A stretch of 64,000 nt of DNA, taken from assembly GCF_001667945.1 (NCBI RefSeq), contig NZ_LZJK01000046.1, positions 1-64,000 on the forward strand, read 5' to 3'. Below the pieces are notes generated by a model. The model saw only the letters and a program-made list of their open reading frames with translations. It was not told where the DNA came from and searched no databases. The translations under genes were made by a program, and so were the position numbers. Positions within the stretch are counted from its first letter, which is position 1, and every line of letters begins with the position of its first letter. This DNA comes from Mycolicibacter sinensis (GTDB lineage Bacteria > Actinomycetota > Actinomycetes > Mycobacteriales > Mycobacteriaceae). Positions 29,669-39,682 of the stretch are shown piece after piece.

Positions 29669-29896
29669 ATGAGCGTGTACCGGGTGATCGACATCATCGG
29701 CACCAGCCCGTCGTCGTGGGAGAACGCCGCGGCCGAGGCGGTGCACCGGGCCAAGCAGACCATCGACGACATCCGCGTCGCCCAGGTCGTCGAGCAGGAC
29801 CTCACCCTCGATGACAAGGGCGGGATCATCTACCGCACCAAGCTGCGGATCTCCTTCAAGATCCGGCCGCCGAAATCCTCCACCGAGTCCAGCTGA
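29669..29896 (+). CDS. Dodecin
   Basis: 75-residue dodecin, a small dodecameric flavin-binding and storage protein. MSVYRVIDIIGTSPSSWENA and the stretch from DIRVAQVVEQDLTL to YRTKLRISFKI match the family along its whole length. A GGAGGAG ribosome site precedes the ATG. A methyltransferase gene follows after 7 nt; the same pair (Rv1498A and Rv1498c) is, from memory, neighbouring in M. tuberculosis at another locus. Confidence 0.92.
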   Translation: MSVYRVIDIIGTSPSSWENAAAEAVHRAKQTIDDIRVAQVVEQDLTLDDKGGIIYRTKLRISFKIRPPKSSTESS

Positions 29897-29903
29897 CGGC
29901 CCG

Positions 29904-30701
29904 ATGCCGCGAAGCTTCGACGAGCTGGTCGCCGAGGCCGCTGCGGCGCCGGTGGACGGGTGGGACTTCTCCTGGCTTGAGGGCCGGGCCACCGAACAGC
30001 GCCCGTCGTGGGGCTATCAGCGGATGCTCAGCGCGCGGCTGGCGACGGTGACCTCCGCGCTCGACCTGCAGACGGGCGGCGGCGAGGTGCTGGCCGGGGC
30101 CGCGCAATTCGGACGCTTCCCACCGACGATGGCCGCCACCGAGGCCTGGCCGCCGAACGCCGCGAAGGCCACCCGACTGCTGCATCCGCTGGGTGTCGTG
30201 GTGGTGTCGGTATCGGAGCGTCCGCCGCTGCCCTTCTGCGATAACGCCTTTGAGCTGATCTCCAGCCGGCATCCCAATGAGGTGTGGTGGCCCGAGATCG
30301 CCCGGGTGCTCCGGCCCGCTGGCAGGTATCTGGCCCAGCAGATCGGCCCCGCCTCGATGGCCGAGCTGGCCGAGTACTTCCTTGGCCCGGTCCCGGACAA
30401 GGGCTCCGGATACGACCCGCACGTGCAGGAGGCCCAGGCGCGCGCCGTCGGCCTGCAGGTGCTCGACCTGCGCATGGAGCGGTTGCGCGCCGAGTTCTTC
30501 GACATCGGCGCGGTGATCTACTTTCTGCGCAAGGTGATCTGGATCGTGCCCGGTTTCACCGTCGAGCGACACCTTGACCGGTTGCGCGAACTGCATGAGC
30601 TCATCGAGGCGCAAGGCCCGTTCGTCGCCCACGCCACCCGGGTGCTCATCGAGGCCGTCAAAAGCCCGGCGGTTCAGCGAAGCTCGACGAAGGAGAGCTG
30701 A
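29904..30701 (+). CDS. SAM-dependent methyltransferase-like protein
   Basis: 265 residues with a class I methyltransferase core: SALDLQTGGGEVLAGAA as motif I, LPFCDNAFELISSRHPNE and RVLRPAGRYLAQQIGP as later motifs. Motif I reads LQTGGG rather than D-x-G-x-G-x-G, and substrate is unknown. It starts 7 nt after dodecin, so the two are cotranscribed. Confidence 0.8.
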   Translation: MPRSFDELVAEAAAAPVDGWDFSWLEGRATEQRPSWGYQRMLSARLATVTSALDLQTGGGEVLAGAAQFGRFPPTMAATEAWPPNAAKATRLLHPLGVVVVSVSERPPLPFCDNAFELISSRHPNEVWWPEIARVLRPAGRYLAQQIGPASMAELAEYFLGPVPDKGSGYDPHVQEAQARAVGLQVLDLRMERLRAEFFDIGAVIYFLRKVIWIVPGFTVERHLDRLRELHELIEAQGPFVAHATRVLIEAVKSPAVQRSSTKES

Positions 30702-30726
30702 AGCTGGGACCGCCGCGACAGGCCGC

Positions 30727-32217
30727 TCAGTCCGGCGAGGCGTAGCGCTGAAAGCACAGCTCGGCGTCGCCCTGCAGGCCGGACCGGAACGCCTGAATGC
30801 GGGTGAATCCGGCCGGCACCGCCGCGCCGTCGACGCCGCTGGCGGCCAGACCGTTGGTGAGCAGGCCGGTGACCGCCTCGTCGAGATCGTCGGCGCTCAG
30901 CGTGCCGCGGGTGCCGTCCTGCGACGGTTCCGACAGCCGCCGCTGCCCCAGCCCGGTCAGGCACGCCGTGCGCAGCCCCGCCATCGCCGAGGTCAGTTCA
31001 AGGCCGCGCTGGTGTTGCAACGCCAGCATGTAGCGCGAGGTCACCGCCGACAAAGCGGTGTTGGCACCGTGCAGCATCAGCCGGGTGCCGCCGTCGTCGT
31101 CGAGGTCGCCGGCCAGGCGCCGCAACCCGGGCAGATCGACCGCGATGGTGTTGGTCGCCGGGCAGTAGGAGGCCGGCGGGCTTGCCTGCCCGTCGGGGCA
31201 CGCCGCCGCGAAGGCCAGCACGGGTGGCCGCGCCGGGCGGAAGCGGGCGTTGAGCGCCTCGACCATCCGGGTGACCAGGCGTTCGCTGATGCGGGGCACG
31301 GCGGGCTGCGCGTGACCGGTGGGCCCGACCCGCAACGTCACCGGCGTGCCGGCCCGGCGGTGTTCGATGTCGCCGGTGTCGATTTCGGCGCAGCGCTGCA
31401 CGCCGGTGTCGAAGCCGAGCTGCAGGGCACCGATCCGGTCCAGCGCGGTGCCGTGGCCGGCCCCGACGACCAGTTCGCCGTCCGAGCCGGGTACTGGATC
31501 GCGCAGCGTGATCAGCCCGGCCAGCAGTCCGTTGAGCCCGTCGGTGGTGCTCAGGGTCAGCCGGGGTGAGCCGCCTTCGGCGACCCAGCGCAGGTAGGCC
31601 CCGGCGAAGCAGTCGGCCTGTTGTTCGGCCACCAGGACCGGCGTCGAGCTGTCGACCAGCCGGGCCATGTCCTGCACCGCGTGACCGTATTCGTGCGCCA
31701 GCACTCCGGTGATCGCCATGTCGCCGAAGTAGCGCCGGGCGCCGGGCAGCAGCACACCCCGGTCCCACGCCATCTTGTCCTGGCCGTAGCAGTAGAACGC
31801 ATTGACGAACCCGCGGGTGTTCACACCGCACAGCGTTGCGCCGGCGGCGCCGGAGTCATAGGAGATCAGCGTGCCGACCGGAGCGAAGCGGCCCCCGGAT
31901 ACGTCGAGACCGCCGTAGTTGCGCTGCCAGAAATCGACGATGTCATTGACCGACAGCAGCGCCAGCGCATCGATGTCACCACCGTTGCCGTTGCGCACCG
32001 ACCCGGTCGGCGCGGGTGCATCCGGACGCGGCCCGCTGGGGCCGTCGGTCACCGGCAGGCCACTGACCCGCCACGGGTCGTAGAGCATCGAAACCGGGTG
32101 GCCGTCGACGGTGCTGCTGTAGCCCGTCGGCGCCAGCGCCGCGCCGGCGCTGACCAATCCGGCGGTCAGCAACGCGCCGGCCCACCGAATACCTCGCCTG
32201 CACCGGCGTTGTCTCAT
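30727..32217 (-). CDS. Exported neutral zinc metallopeptidase
   Basis: 496 residues. An N-terminal basic and hydrophobic segment (WAGALLTAGLVSAGAALAP) is a signal peptide or anchor. The zinc motif is HEYGH in GVLAHEYGHAVQDM, with the likely third ligand in VAEQQADCFAGAYLRW, as in the YpfJ/neutral zinc metallopeptidase family (PF04228). The C-terminal ~200 residues, with a few cysteines, are not recognised. ATG at 32217 (MRQRRCRRG) is chosen for its GAGG ribosome site; the frame is open 13 codons further. Confidence 0.83.
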   Translation of the reverse strand: MRQRRCRRGIRWAGALLTAGLVSAGAALAPTGYSSTVDGHPVSMLYDPWRVSGLPVTDGPSGPRPDAPAPTGSVRNGNGGDIDALALLSVNDIVDFWQRNYGGLDVSGGRFAPVGTLISYDSGAAGATLCGVNTRGFVNAFYCYGQDKMAWDRGVLLPGARRYFGDMAITGVLAHEYGHAVQDMARLVDSSTPVLVAEQQADCFAGAYLRWVAEGGSPRLTLSTTDGLNGLLAGLITLRDPVPGSDGELVVGAGHGTALDRIGALQLGFDTGVQRCAEIDTGDIEHRRAGTPVTLRVGPTGHAQPAVPRISERLVTRMVEALNARFRPARPPVLAFAAACPDGQASPPASYCPATNTIAVDLPGLRRLAGDLDDDGGTRLMLHGANTALSAVTSRYMLALQHQRGLELTSAMAGLRTACLTGLGQRRLSEPSQDGTRGTLSADDLDEAVTGLLTNGLAASGVDGAAVPAGFTRIQAFRSGLQGDAELCFQRYASPD

Positions 32218-32325
32218 ATCCCGACCTCGCCTGAAAACCCGCACTACAACCGGCAAAGGATAGGGGATGCTGCGCTGCCACCAAAATCGGCGCGCCGTAC
32301 CCGGGTGCGAATTGCGCGGCGCTGC

Positions 32326-33264
32326 TTAGAAGGTGAGCTGGTCGCGGTGCCGCAGCACGTCGATGGCGTGTTGGAGATCACCCGGGTACTCGCTGGTGAT
32401 CTCGATGCGCCGCCCGTCGCCGGGATGGGCGAAGGCCAGCGAGCGGGCGTGCAGCCACTGGCGTTCCAGGCCGAGCTTTTTCGCCAGCGTCGGGTCGGCG
32501 CCATAGGTGAGGTCGCCGCAGCACGGGTGCCGCAGGGCGGCGAAGTGCACCCGGATCTGGTGGGTGCGACCGGTTTCCAGGTGAACGTCGAGCAGGCTGG
32601 CGGCGACGAACGCCTCCACGGTGTCGTAGTGGGTGATGCTGTGCCGGCCGCCGGCGGTGACCGCGAACTTCCAGTCGTGACCGTGGTGCCGGCCGATCGG
32701 CGCGTCGATGGTGCCGCTGGAGGGGTCGGGATGGCCCTGCACCAGCGCGTGGTAGCGCTTGTCGACGGTGCGGGCTTTGAAGGCGCGTTTGAGGACGGTG
32801 TAGGCGCGCTCGGAGATCGCCACCACCATTACCCCCGAGGTGCCGACGTCGAGCCGGTGCACGATCCCCTGCCGTTCGGGCACCCCGGAGGTGGTGATCC
32901 GGTAGCCCGCCGCGGCCAGCCCGCCCAGCACTGTGGGTCCGGTCCAGCCCACCGACGCGTGGGCGGCCACCCCCGCGGGTTTGTCGACGGCGACGATGTC
33001 GTCGTCGGAGTACAGGATCGTCATGCCCTCGACCTCGGTCGGGGTGTTCTCCAGTGGGGCCGGCGCCTCGGGCAGCCGCACGTGCAACCAGGCGCCGGCG
33101 GCCAGCCGGTCGGACTTGCCGGCGGGTGCCCCGTCCAGTTCGACGTCGCCGTTCTCGGCCAGGGTGGCCGCGACGTTGCGGGACAGGCCCAGCAGGCGGG
33201 CCAGCCCGGCGTCCACGCGCATGCCGGCCAGCCCCTCCGGCACCGGCATGGACCGTTCGGTCAC
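32326..33264 (-). CDS. RluA/RluD-family pseudouridine synthase (Rv1540-like)
   Basis: Isomerises uridine to pseudouridine in RNA, most likely 23S rRNA. 312 residues: S4-like RNA-binding domain ([20 protein letters not shown]), then the catalytic domain with [17 protein letters not shown], whose Asp is the catalytic residue, and [22 protein letters not shown] at 33264 lies 7 nt after the lspA stop, so the two form an operon. Confidence 0.93.
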   Translation of the reverse strand: MTERSMPVPEGLAGMRVDAGLARLLGLSRNVAATLAENGDVELDGAPAGKSDRLAAGAWLHVRLPEAPAPLENTPTEVEGMTILYSDDDIVAVDKPAGVAAHASVGWTGPTVLGGLAAAGYRITTSGVPERQGIVHRLDVGTSGVMVVAISERAYTVLKRAFKARTVDKRYHALVQGHPDPSSGTIDAPIGRHHGHDWKFAVTAGGRHSITHYDTVEAFVAASLLDVHLETGRTHQIRVHFAALRHPCCGDLTYGADPTLAKKLGLERQWLHARSLAFAHPGDGRRIEITSEYPGDLQHAIDVLRHRDQLTF

Positions 33265-33271
33265 GACCGCA

Positions 33272-33847
33272 TCAGGCCTGGTCACCTGCGCGACGGCGGC
33301 CCACCGTGTCGAAGTCGAAGCCGAACACCGACAGCCCCACCAGCAGGATCGCACCGCCGACCACCGCCGGGTCGGCGACGTTGAACACCGGCCACCACCC
33401 AATCGACAGGAAGTCGACGACGTGGCCCTGCAGATGCCCGGGCGCCCGGAAGAATCGGTCGACCAGGTTGCCCAGCGCCCCGCCGAGGATCATGCCCAGC
33501 CCCACCGCCCACCAGGGTGACACCAGGCGGCGCGACATCCAGATGATGCCGAGCACCACCGAGCTGGCGATCAGCGTCAGCACCCAGGTGTAGCTGGTGG
33601 CCATCGAGAAGGCGGCACCGGAGTTGCGCACCAGCGTCCAGGTGACGGTGTCGCCGATGATCGACACCGGCTGGCCGGGGGTCAACATCTTCACCGCGAG
33701 CACCTTGGTGACGACGTCGACGGTCAGCACAACCGCGGCCACCGACAGCAGCAGGCCCAGCCGCCGGCGCGGCGCGGCCGGCTCCGGCGCCGGATCGGCG
33801 GCCGGCTCGGTCGAGTCGGTTGTCTCCTCAGTCACGTCCCCCATCAT
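33272..33847 (-). CDS. lspA: Lipoprotein signal peptidase LspA
   Basis: Membrane aspartyl peptidase that removes lipoprotein signal peptides. 191 residues with a long acidic N-terminus, then four membrane spans. Conserved blocks: [31 protein letters not shown] (catalytic Asp) and [11 protein letters not shown] (second catalytic Asp). The ATG at 33847 is followed by another at 33844. ansA diverges from it 30 nt away. Confidence 0.95.
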   Translation of the reverse strand: MMGDVTEETTDSTEPAADPAPEPAAPRRRLGLLLSVAAVVLTVDVVTKVLAVKMLTPGQPVSIIGDTVTWTLVRNSGAAFSMATSYTWVLTLIASSVVLGIIWMSRRLVSPWWAVGLGMILGGALGNLVDRFFRAPGHLQGHVVDFLSIGWWPVFNVADPAVVGGAILLVGLSVFGFDFDTVGRRRAGDQA

Positions 33848-33877
33848 CCCTTAACCCGCGTGCGGCATGATCGCGGC

Positions 33878-34816
33878 ATGGTGTCCAAGCGCCTCACGGT
33901 CGTCACCACCGGCGGAACGATCGCCGCCAGCACCGACGACGGTGGGGTGCGCCGGCCCACGGTGCCGGGGGCCGGCCTGATCGCCGGGCTCGACGTCGGC
34001 GCCGACGTCTCGGTGGTGGACCTGATGGCGCGGGACAGCTCGGAGCTGACGGCGGCCGACTGGGACCGGATCCTGACCGCGGTACGGGGTGCGGTGGACG
34101 ACGGCGCCGACGGAGTGGTGGTGACCCACGGCACCGACACCTGCGAAGAGACCGCACTGTGGCTGGAGTTGGGCTACACCGGCGACGCCCCGGTGGTGTT
34201 GACCGGGGCGCAGCGCAGCGCGGATGCTCCCGACGCCGATGGCCCGGGCAATCTGCGTGACGCGCTGACGCTGGCCGCCGACCCGGCCGCGTCGGGACTG
34301 GGGGTGCTGGTGTGCTTCGCCGGGCAGGTGCTTGCCCCGCTGGGCCTGCACAAGACGACCACCACCGACTTGACCGGGTTCGCCGGGCCGCGGGTGGGCA
34401 CGGTGGCGGACGGGCAGGCGCGGTTGAGCGGTGACAAGGTCCGGCCCTACCTGGATGCCACCGCGCCGCCCCGAGTGGATGTGGTGGCGGTGTACGCCGG
34501 TGCGGATGCGGTGGCGCTGGATGCCTGCGTGGCCGCCGGGGCACGCGGGGTGGTGCTGGAGGCGTTGGGCAGCGGCAACGCCGGACCGGCGGTGATCGAA
34601 GGGGTGCGCCGGCACTGCCGCGACGGGGTGGCGGTCGCGGTGTCCAGCCGGGTGCCGGGCGCCCGGGTGGGTGCGGACTACGGGCCGGGCCGGGCCCTGG
34701 TCGACGCCGGTGCGGTGATGGTGCCCCGGTTGCGGCCCCCGCAGGCCCGGGTGCTGCTGATGGCGGCGCTGGCCGCGGGGCTGCCGGTCGGTGACGTCAT
34801 CGAGCGGTGGGGCTGA
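33878..34816 (+). CDS. ansA: L-asparaginase AnsA
   Basis: Hydrolyses L-asparagine to aspartate and ammonia. 312 residues, type I/II asparaginase fold. The first catalytic Thr is in [11 protein letters not shown] and the second in [24 protein letters not shown] is also typical. ATG at 33878 (MVSKRLTVV) puts the first motif at the N-terminus, without a signal peptide, so a cytoplasmic enzyme. The convergent dinB ends 8 nt away. Confidence 0.94.
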   Translation: MVSKRLTVVTTGGTIAASTDDGGVRRPTVPGAGLIAGLDVGADVSVVDLMARDSSELTAADWDRILTAVRGAVDDGADGVVVTHGTDTCEETALWLELGYTGDAPVVLTGAQRSADAPDADGPGNLRDALTLAADPAASGLGVLVCFAGQVLAPLGLHKTTTTDLTGFAGPRVGTVADGQARLSGDKVRPYLDATAPPRVDVVAVYAGADAVALDACVAAGARGVVLEALGSGNAGPAVIEGVRRHCRDGVAVAVSSRVPGARVGADYGPGRALVDAGAVMVPRLRPPQARVLLMAALAAGLPVGDVIERWG

Positions 34817-34824
34817 CCGGTTCG

Positions 34825-36183
34825 CTACGCCGGGTCGTCCGGACGCGCGACGACGTCCGGCCAGTCCAGGCTCGCCACCGGATCGGCGCGCGCGATCGCG
34901 GGTTCATCGACCGGAAACGTCCGCACCAGGCCGGGGCCCGTGCTGCGCGTCTCGAAGCGCACCGTCATCACCCCGTGCCCGGCGCCCTGTACCCAGCCGT
35001 GTCCGAGCTCGGCGTGGGTGACGTCGTCACCGATCCGCCACAGCGCCGTGGCCGGCGGTGAAAGCGGCTCTGCGGCAGGCGTTTCGGGCGGATTCGGGGC
35101 GGCGGGCTCCGGGAAAGCCAGCTCCGGGAACAACGACTCCTGGCGGACATCGGTCAGCCCGGAGAATCCCACTCCCAACAGCCGGATCGGGCCGATCTCC
35201 TGCGGGTCGAGCAGCAGTCGGGCAGCTGCCGAGGTCAGCGTGGCGGCATCGGTGGTCGCATACGGCAGGGTCGCCGAACGGGTCAGCACATTCATGTCGG
35301 CCTTCTTGAGCTTCACCGTCACCGTGCGCGCGCCCCGGCCGTCGCGCAGCAGCCGGCGATAGGCGTGTTCGCCGATCGGGCCGACCTCGGCGCGCAGCTG
35401 CTCCAGGGTGGTCAGGTCGGTAGCGAAGGTGGATTCGGCACTGATCTGTTTGGCCTCGGCGCGTTCGGCGACCGGACGGTCGTCGATGCCGCAGGCCAAG
35501 CGGTGCAGGGCGGGCCCGATCGTGGCGCCCAGAATGTCGGCGACCTCGGCGTCGGTCAACGCGGCGAACTGCCCGATGGTGTCGATACCCAGCCGGTGCA
35601 GCTTCTCCTCGGCGACCGGCCCGATCCCCCACAACCGGCGCACCGGCAGTCCAGCGAGCAGCAGCCGCTCCTCGGCGCGGCTGACCACCCGCACGCCGTC
35701 GGGTTTGGCCAGATCGGAGGCGATCTTGGCGATCTGCTTGCCCGAACCGGCCCCCACCGAGGCCACCAGGCCGGTCTCCTCGCGCACCCGGCGGCGCAAC
35801 TGCTCGCAGAACCGGTGCACGTCATCGCCGCTGGCGCCCGCCAGCTCCGCCGGCTCGCCGAAGGCTTCGTCGAAGGACAACTGCTCGACGACCGGGATCA
35901 CCGCACGCACGGTCTGGAAGACCCGCCGGCTGGCCACCCCGTACACCGCGCCGCGCGGCGGTAACACGACCGCCGCCGCACCTACCAGCCGGCGCGCCTG
36001 GTGCATCGGCATCGCCGAACGCGCCCCGAAGACCCGAGCCTCATAGCTGGCACCGGCCACCACACCGCGGCCTCCCACCCCGCCGACCAATACCGGCCGT
36101 CCGCGCAGCGTCGGGCGGGTCAGTTGCTCGACGGAGGCGAAGAATGCGTCCATGTCCAGGTGCAGGACCCACCGGGCGTCCAC
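34825..36183 (-). CDS. dinB: DNA polymerase IV (DinB/DinX, Y-family)
   Basis: Translesion polymerase. 452 residues. Starts with [15 protein letters not shown] (metal-binding Asp), then [15 protein letters not shown], and LSFDEAFGE with the catalytic acidic pair. Little-finger and an extra C-terminal ~100 residues follow ([20 protein letters not shown]), as in mycobacterial DinX. GTG at 36183 is chosen since the polymerase fold begins there. Confidence 0.94.
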   Translation of the reverse strand: MDARWVLHLDMDAFFASVEQLTRPTLRGRPVLVGGVGGRGVVAGASYEARVFGARSAMPMHQARRLVGAAAVVLPPRGAVYGVASRRVFQTVRAVIPVVEQLSFDEAFGEPAELAGASGDDVHRFCEQLRRRVREETGLVASVGAGSGKQIAKIASDLAKPDGVRVVSRAEERLLLAGLPVRRLWGIGPVAEEKLHRLGIDTIGQFAALTDAEVADILGATIGPALHRLACGIDDRPVAERAEAKQISAESTFATDLTTLEQLRAEVGPIGEHAYRRLLRDGRGARTVTVKLKKADMNVLTRSATLPYATTDAATLTSAAARLLLDPQEIGPIRLLGVGFSGLTDVRQESLFPELAFPEPAAPNPPETPAAEPLSPPATALWRIGDDVTHAELGHGWVQGAGHGVMTVRFETRSTGPGLVRTFPVDEPAIARADPVASLDWPDVVARPDDPA

Positions 36184-36267
36184 AGCCCTCGATCCTATTG
36201 GGCCGCAAGTACGGTGACGTCGCGTCTGGTGTGAACGCTGGCGGGCGCTCACGCCGTGACGCCGAGC

Positions 36268-36609
36268 CTATTTGGCCGACTTGGCCGGTGTGAGCTGCTG
36301 CGGGCAGTAGGTTTTCGCGGCGATCGCCGCGAACTGGGCGGCGCCGTTGATGGTCAGGGCGGGATTGGCCTCACGCAGGTCGGTGAGCAGTTCCAGGCCG
36401 GTTTCGCCGTTGGCCACCAGGCCGCAGACCGCTTGGCCGGCCGCCACGGCCTGCGCCGGATCAGCGAACGTGATCCCCACCTGGTGCAGCGCTGTGATGA
36501 ACTCGCTCGGGTCGACCGCGCTCGCTTCGACGACGCCGGGGTCGGCGTGGCCGGGCGCGGCGAGTGCAATCGCGGCGATCGCCGCGAGCGGGGCGAGAAC
36601 TGTTCGCAT
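36268..36609 (-). CDS. DUF732 exported protein
   Basis: 113 residues: signal peptide (MRTVLAPLAAIAAIALAAPG then HADPG) and a small DUF732 domain with ITALHQVGITFADPAQAVA, AVCGLVANG and a second cysteine in AKTYCPQQL, likely a disulfide. Common in mycobacteria, function unknown. An AGGAGG site lies 5 nt before the ATG. It follows the PPE gene at 36644 by 34 nt. Confidence 0.88.
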   Translation of the reverse strand: MRTVLAPLAAIAAIALAAPGHADPGVVEASAVDPSEFITALHQVGITFADPAQAVAAGQAVCGLVANGETGLELLTDLREANPALTINGAAQFAAIAAKTYCPQQLTPAKSAK

Positions 36610-36643
36610 GCAGACCTCCTGGGGGGCAAGGGATCGGGAAACG

Positions 36644-38023
36644 CTACCCGAGGGCGGTCTGCGGAGACGCGGGCATTTCCTCACCTTCGGCGCAGACGTG
36701 CACGGCGTGGATTCCCGGCTTCAGCGACAGCTTGGCCACTAGGTCGTCGAGCCCGGCTTCGTCGACGTTCCAATGCTGCACGACGTCCGGCGTCTGCTGC
36801 AGCTGGGCAATGACCTGATCGAGTTTGACCGGAGCGTCGCGGTTCTTGGCGTTGGCCGCCACCACCCGCACGCCCGGCGTGGCCACCCGGGCAGCGGGGC
36901 CGCCCAGCGCACCGCCGGTCAAGCTTCCCAGCGCCGCCGGACTGAGCAGTCCCCCGAGCTGGGCTGCCGGAGCCGCCGCCGCGGCGGTGTGCGGTAACCC
37001 AACCGAGGCCAGCTTGATCGCCGGAGCGGCGGTGGCCCAGCTCGGCGGCACCGACAAGGCTCCCACCGTCGACGCGCTGCCGGCGCTCGCCGAGGCAGCG
37101 GTGGCCAGTCCGCGGGCCAGACCGGGAGCCGGGCCGCCGGCCAGCCCGGTGCTCATCAGACCGCCGCCCAGCGCCGACTTGGGGATCGGTGGTGGCGTCG
37201 GGAGCTTGTGGAACAGCCTGACCTGGGTCATGCCCAGGTTGGTGGTGCCGCCCACCGCGTTGGTCCAGGTGGCCTCCGAGCCGATCGAGGACTGGAAGTT
37301 CCAGAACGACTCGTACAGCCCCGCCAGGTCCGGATCCCCGGTGGCGGTGTTCAGCGCGTTCTCCACCCCGTCGGTGTATTGCGAAGGGCCGGTGGCGATG
37401 GCCTGCGCCAGCTTGGCCAGCGTCGACTGCGCGGTGGACCCCGCCGAAGCCTGCGTCGCTTCGGCGGCCGCGGCGGCCTGACCGGCGTTGTCGTTGGTGG
37501 TCGGCGGTGGTGGTGTGAACGCGGTCAGCTGGGTGGCGGCCTGTGACGCCGTCGCGTAGCCGACCATCGCCGCGACGTCTTGCGCCCACATCTGGGCGTA
37601 CTGGGCTTCGGTGGTGGCGATGGCGGCGCTGTTCTGCCCGAGGATGTTGCCGGCCACCAGCGCTGCGAGCTGGCTGCGGTTGGCCGCGATCACCGGCGGC
37701 GGAACAATGCCGGCGAAGGCGGATTCGTAGGCGCTAGCGGCGGCCCTGGCCTGGCCGGCGGTCTGCTCAGCCTGGGCGGCCGTCATCGATAGCCAGGACA
37801 CGTACGGGGCGGCGGCGGCTGCCATGGCTGCCGCCGCCGGGCCCTGCCACCCGCCGCTGAGCCCCGAGAGCACCGCGGCATAGGAGGATGCGGTGGCGTG
37901 CAGTTCGGTGGCCAGCCCCGACCACGCCGAGGCGGCGCTCAGCAGCGGCGCAGCACCCGGACCGGAATAGATCAGACCGGAGATGATCTCCGGCGGCTGC
38001 GCCGCGAAGCTCTGAAAAACCAT
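36644..38023 (-). CDS. PPE family protein, SVP subgroup (1)
   Basis: 459 residues. The PPE domain (about 1-175) starts FAAQPPEIISGLIYSGPGAA and includes AQMWAQDVAAMVGYA; the SVP motif is in VGALSVPPSWATAAPAIK near residue 330. PPE proteins are ESX/type VII substrates, usually with a PE partner; no PE gene is adjacent. The C-terminus is unlike a plain PPE-SVP: the last 65 residues are charged and include QVIAQLQQTPDVVQHWNVDE and a single cysteine. The second PPE gene starts upstream in the same direction, 18 nt apart. Confidence 0.92.
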   Translation of the reverse strand: MVFQSFAAQPPEIISGLIYSGPGAAPLLSAASAWSGLATELHATASSYAAVLSGLSGGWQGPAAAAMAAAAAPYVSWLSMTAAQAEQTAGQARAAASAYESAFAGIVPPPVIAANRSQLAALVAGNILGQNSAAIATTEAQYAQMWAQDVAAMVGYATASQAATQLTAFTPPPPTTNDNAGQAAAAAEATQASAGSTAQSTLAKLAQAIATGPSQYTDGVENALNTATGDPDLAGLYESFWNFQSSIGSEATWTNAVGGTTNLGMTQVRLFHKLPTPPPIPKSALGGGLMSTGLAGGPAPGLARGLATAASASAGSASTVGALSVPPSWATAAPAIKLASVGLPHTAAAAAPAAQLGGLLSPAALGSLTGGALGGPAARVATPGVRVVAANAKNRDAPVKLDQVIAQLQQTPDVVQHWNVDEAGLDDLVAKLSLKPGIHAVHVCAEGEEMPASPQTALG

Positions 38024-38041
38024 GTGCCGCGACTCCTTCGG

Positions 38042-39343
38042 CTACTTCTGGATCGGCGGGATGACGATGATGGTGGCGGTCGTCGCGATGTCAGGGCCCG
38101 CCGCGACGGCGTTGGTGACCTGCGTGACGGTGCCGATGGTGCGCTGGGAGGCCGCGCCGACGGCCTGGCTGACGGGGGCGCTGAGCGCGCGGCCCGCCAG
38201 GCTCGACGCCGCCATCTGCCCGAACATGGCGTTCTCGCCGTTGACCGCCATCGCCGGGGCCGCATCGAGCACGGCCTTGGGCAATACCGACGCAACGGTC
38301 TGCACGCTGGGAGCGGCCCCGGGAGCCGCCGTAGCCCAGCTCGTCGGTACCGACAGTGACCCGACCGTGCCCGCGCGGCCGATCGCCGCCGTCGCCGCGG
38401 GCACGCTGGCCGGGTTGACCGCCGGCCCGCCGGTCAGCAGCTCGCTGGCCAAAAGCGGCGATAACGCCCCGGTAATGGGCTTGGGGTTGAAGAACGACCC
38501 CAGGCTTTGCGCACCGTTGTTCATACTCACCAAGCTGGAGCTGACCTGCCACCAGTTCTTGAACAGCCGCAGGATTCCCAGCGGCGAATACGGGCCGTCG
38601 ACGACCTTGATGAAGTTGGTGATGCTGTCCATGCCGTTCTTCAGGCCGGAGGTCGCCTGCGAGGCCGCGGCGGACAGCGACGCCGGGTTCGTCGTCAGCG
38701 TTTGCAGGGTGCTCGGGACCTGCGACATCAGCTGAGACAGCGCTGACTGCATGTTGGACCCCGCCGAAGACTGCGTGGCGTTGGCCACCGCTGCCACCTG
38801 GCTGCTCTGTCCGCTCGGGTCGGTGGTCTCCGGTGGCGCGGTGAACGGCGTCAACTGGGTGGCGGCCGCCGAGGAGCCGGCGTAGCTGTACATCGCGGCG
38901 GCGTCCTGAGCCCACATCTGGCCGTACTGGGCTTCGGTGGCCGCGATCGCCGGAGCGTTCTGCCCCAGGAAGTTGGTGGCGACCAGCGAGGCCAGCAGTG
39001 CCCGATTGGCCGCGATCACCGGCGGCGGAACGGTGGCGCTGAAGGCCAGCTCGTAGGCACCGGCCGCCGCCCTGGCCTGCAGCGCCGCCTGCTCTGCCTG
39101 CGCCGCGGTGGCCCGCATCCACTGCTCATAGGGTGCCGCGGCGGCCGCCATCGCGCCCGACGAGGGCCCGTGCCAGGCTGAGCTCGCCAGATCGGCGACC
39201 ACTGACCCGTAACCGGCCGCGGTGGAGTGCAGTTCGGCTGCCAGCGCATCCCAGGCGGTGGCAGCGGCCAGCATGGGAGCCGACCCCGGCCCAGAATAGA
39301 TTCTGGCGGAGTTGATTTCCGGTGGCAGCGCCCCGAAATCCAT
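38042..39343 (-). CDS. PPE family protein, SVP subgroup (2)
   Basis: 433 residues, paralogue of the gene at 36644-38023. PPE domain from [20 protein letters not shown], with [20 protein letters not shown] motif in [16 protein letters not shown]. It ends in a hydrophobic [15 protein letters not shown] tail. A GGAGGG ribosome site precedes ATG 39343. It is first in the PPE-PPE-DUF732 unit. Export by an ESX system is inferred from the family. Confidence 0.92.
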   Translation of the reverse strand: MDFGALPPEINSARIYSGPGSAPMLAAATAWDALAAELHSTAAGYGSVVADLASSAWHGPSSGAMAAAAAPYEQWMRATAAQAEQAALQARAAAGAYELAFSATVPPPVIAANRALLASLVATNFLGQNAPAIAATEAQYGQMWAQDAAAMYSYAGSSAAATQLTPFTAPPETTDPSGQSSQVAAVANATQSSAGSNMQSALSQLMSQVPSTLQTLTTNPASLSAAASQATSGLKNGMDSITNFIKVVDGPYSPLGILRLFKNWWQVSSSLVSMNNGAQSLGSFFNPKPITGALSPLLASELLTGGPAVNPASVPAATAAIGRAGTVGSLSVPTSWATAAPGAAPSVQTVASVLPKAVLDAAPAMAVNGENAMFGQMAASSLAGRALSAPVSQAVGAASQRTIGTVTQVTNAVAAGPDIATTATIIVIPPIQK

Positions 39344-39682
39344 AGCCCTCCTTCGCTAACGCCGCCTGCATGTCACCGGCAATCCATAGGCCACGGTGGG
39401 CGGTCGATTTCGCTCAGCGTGATGTGATCCAAAGGTTAGCCAGCGGCAGGCCGGTCCCCGGCCGGGCGAGACCGGCGCTCCCGCCCGCGCGCGGTGTGTT
39501 TCGCGCGCGCGTACTCCGGCGGGTGAAGTCCCATCGGTCCGACGCCGCTGCACAGGCTGGCCTGGGCAAACGCCCAGTAGCGGCCGCCGGGGCCGACTCT
39601 GCTGGCGAGGGCAGGCCGACCGGTGGGGAGCAAAAGAATCTGGCTGCGAGAAACTCACACCGCCGCCGGGCAGCCGCGCTGA
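39344..39682. other. Intergenic 339 bp upstream of the PPE operon
   Basis: No gene is called. The - strand carries the PPE promoter, whose hexamers I cannot fix with confidence. A 65-codon frame on the - strand (39436-39633) contains a protein-like run around YWAFAQASLCSGVGP, but it has only a TTG start and no recognisable family. No repeat or RNA signature is seen. Confidence 0.4.

Noticed and set aside
39436..39633. A 65-codon - strand frame between the PPE operon and ileS
   Set aside because: TTG start only, with a stop just upstream in frame and no recognisable family or ribosome site.
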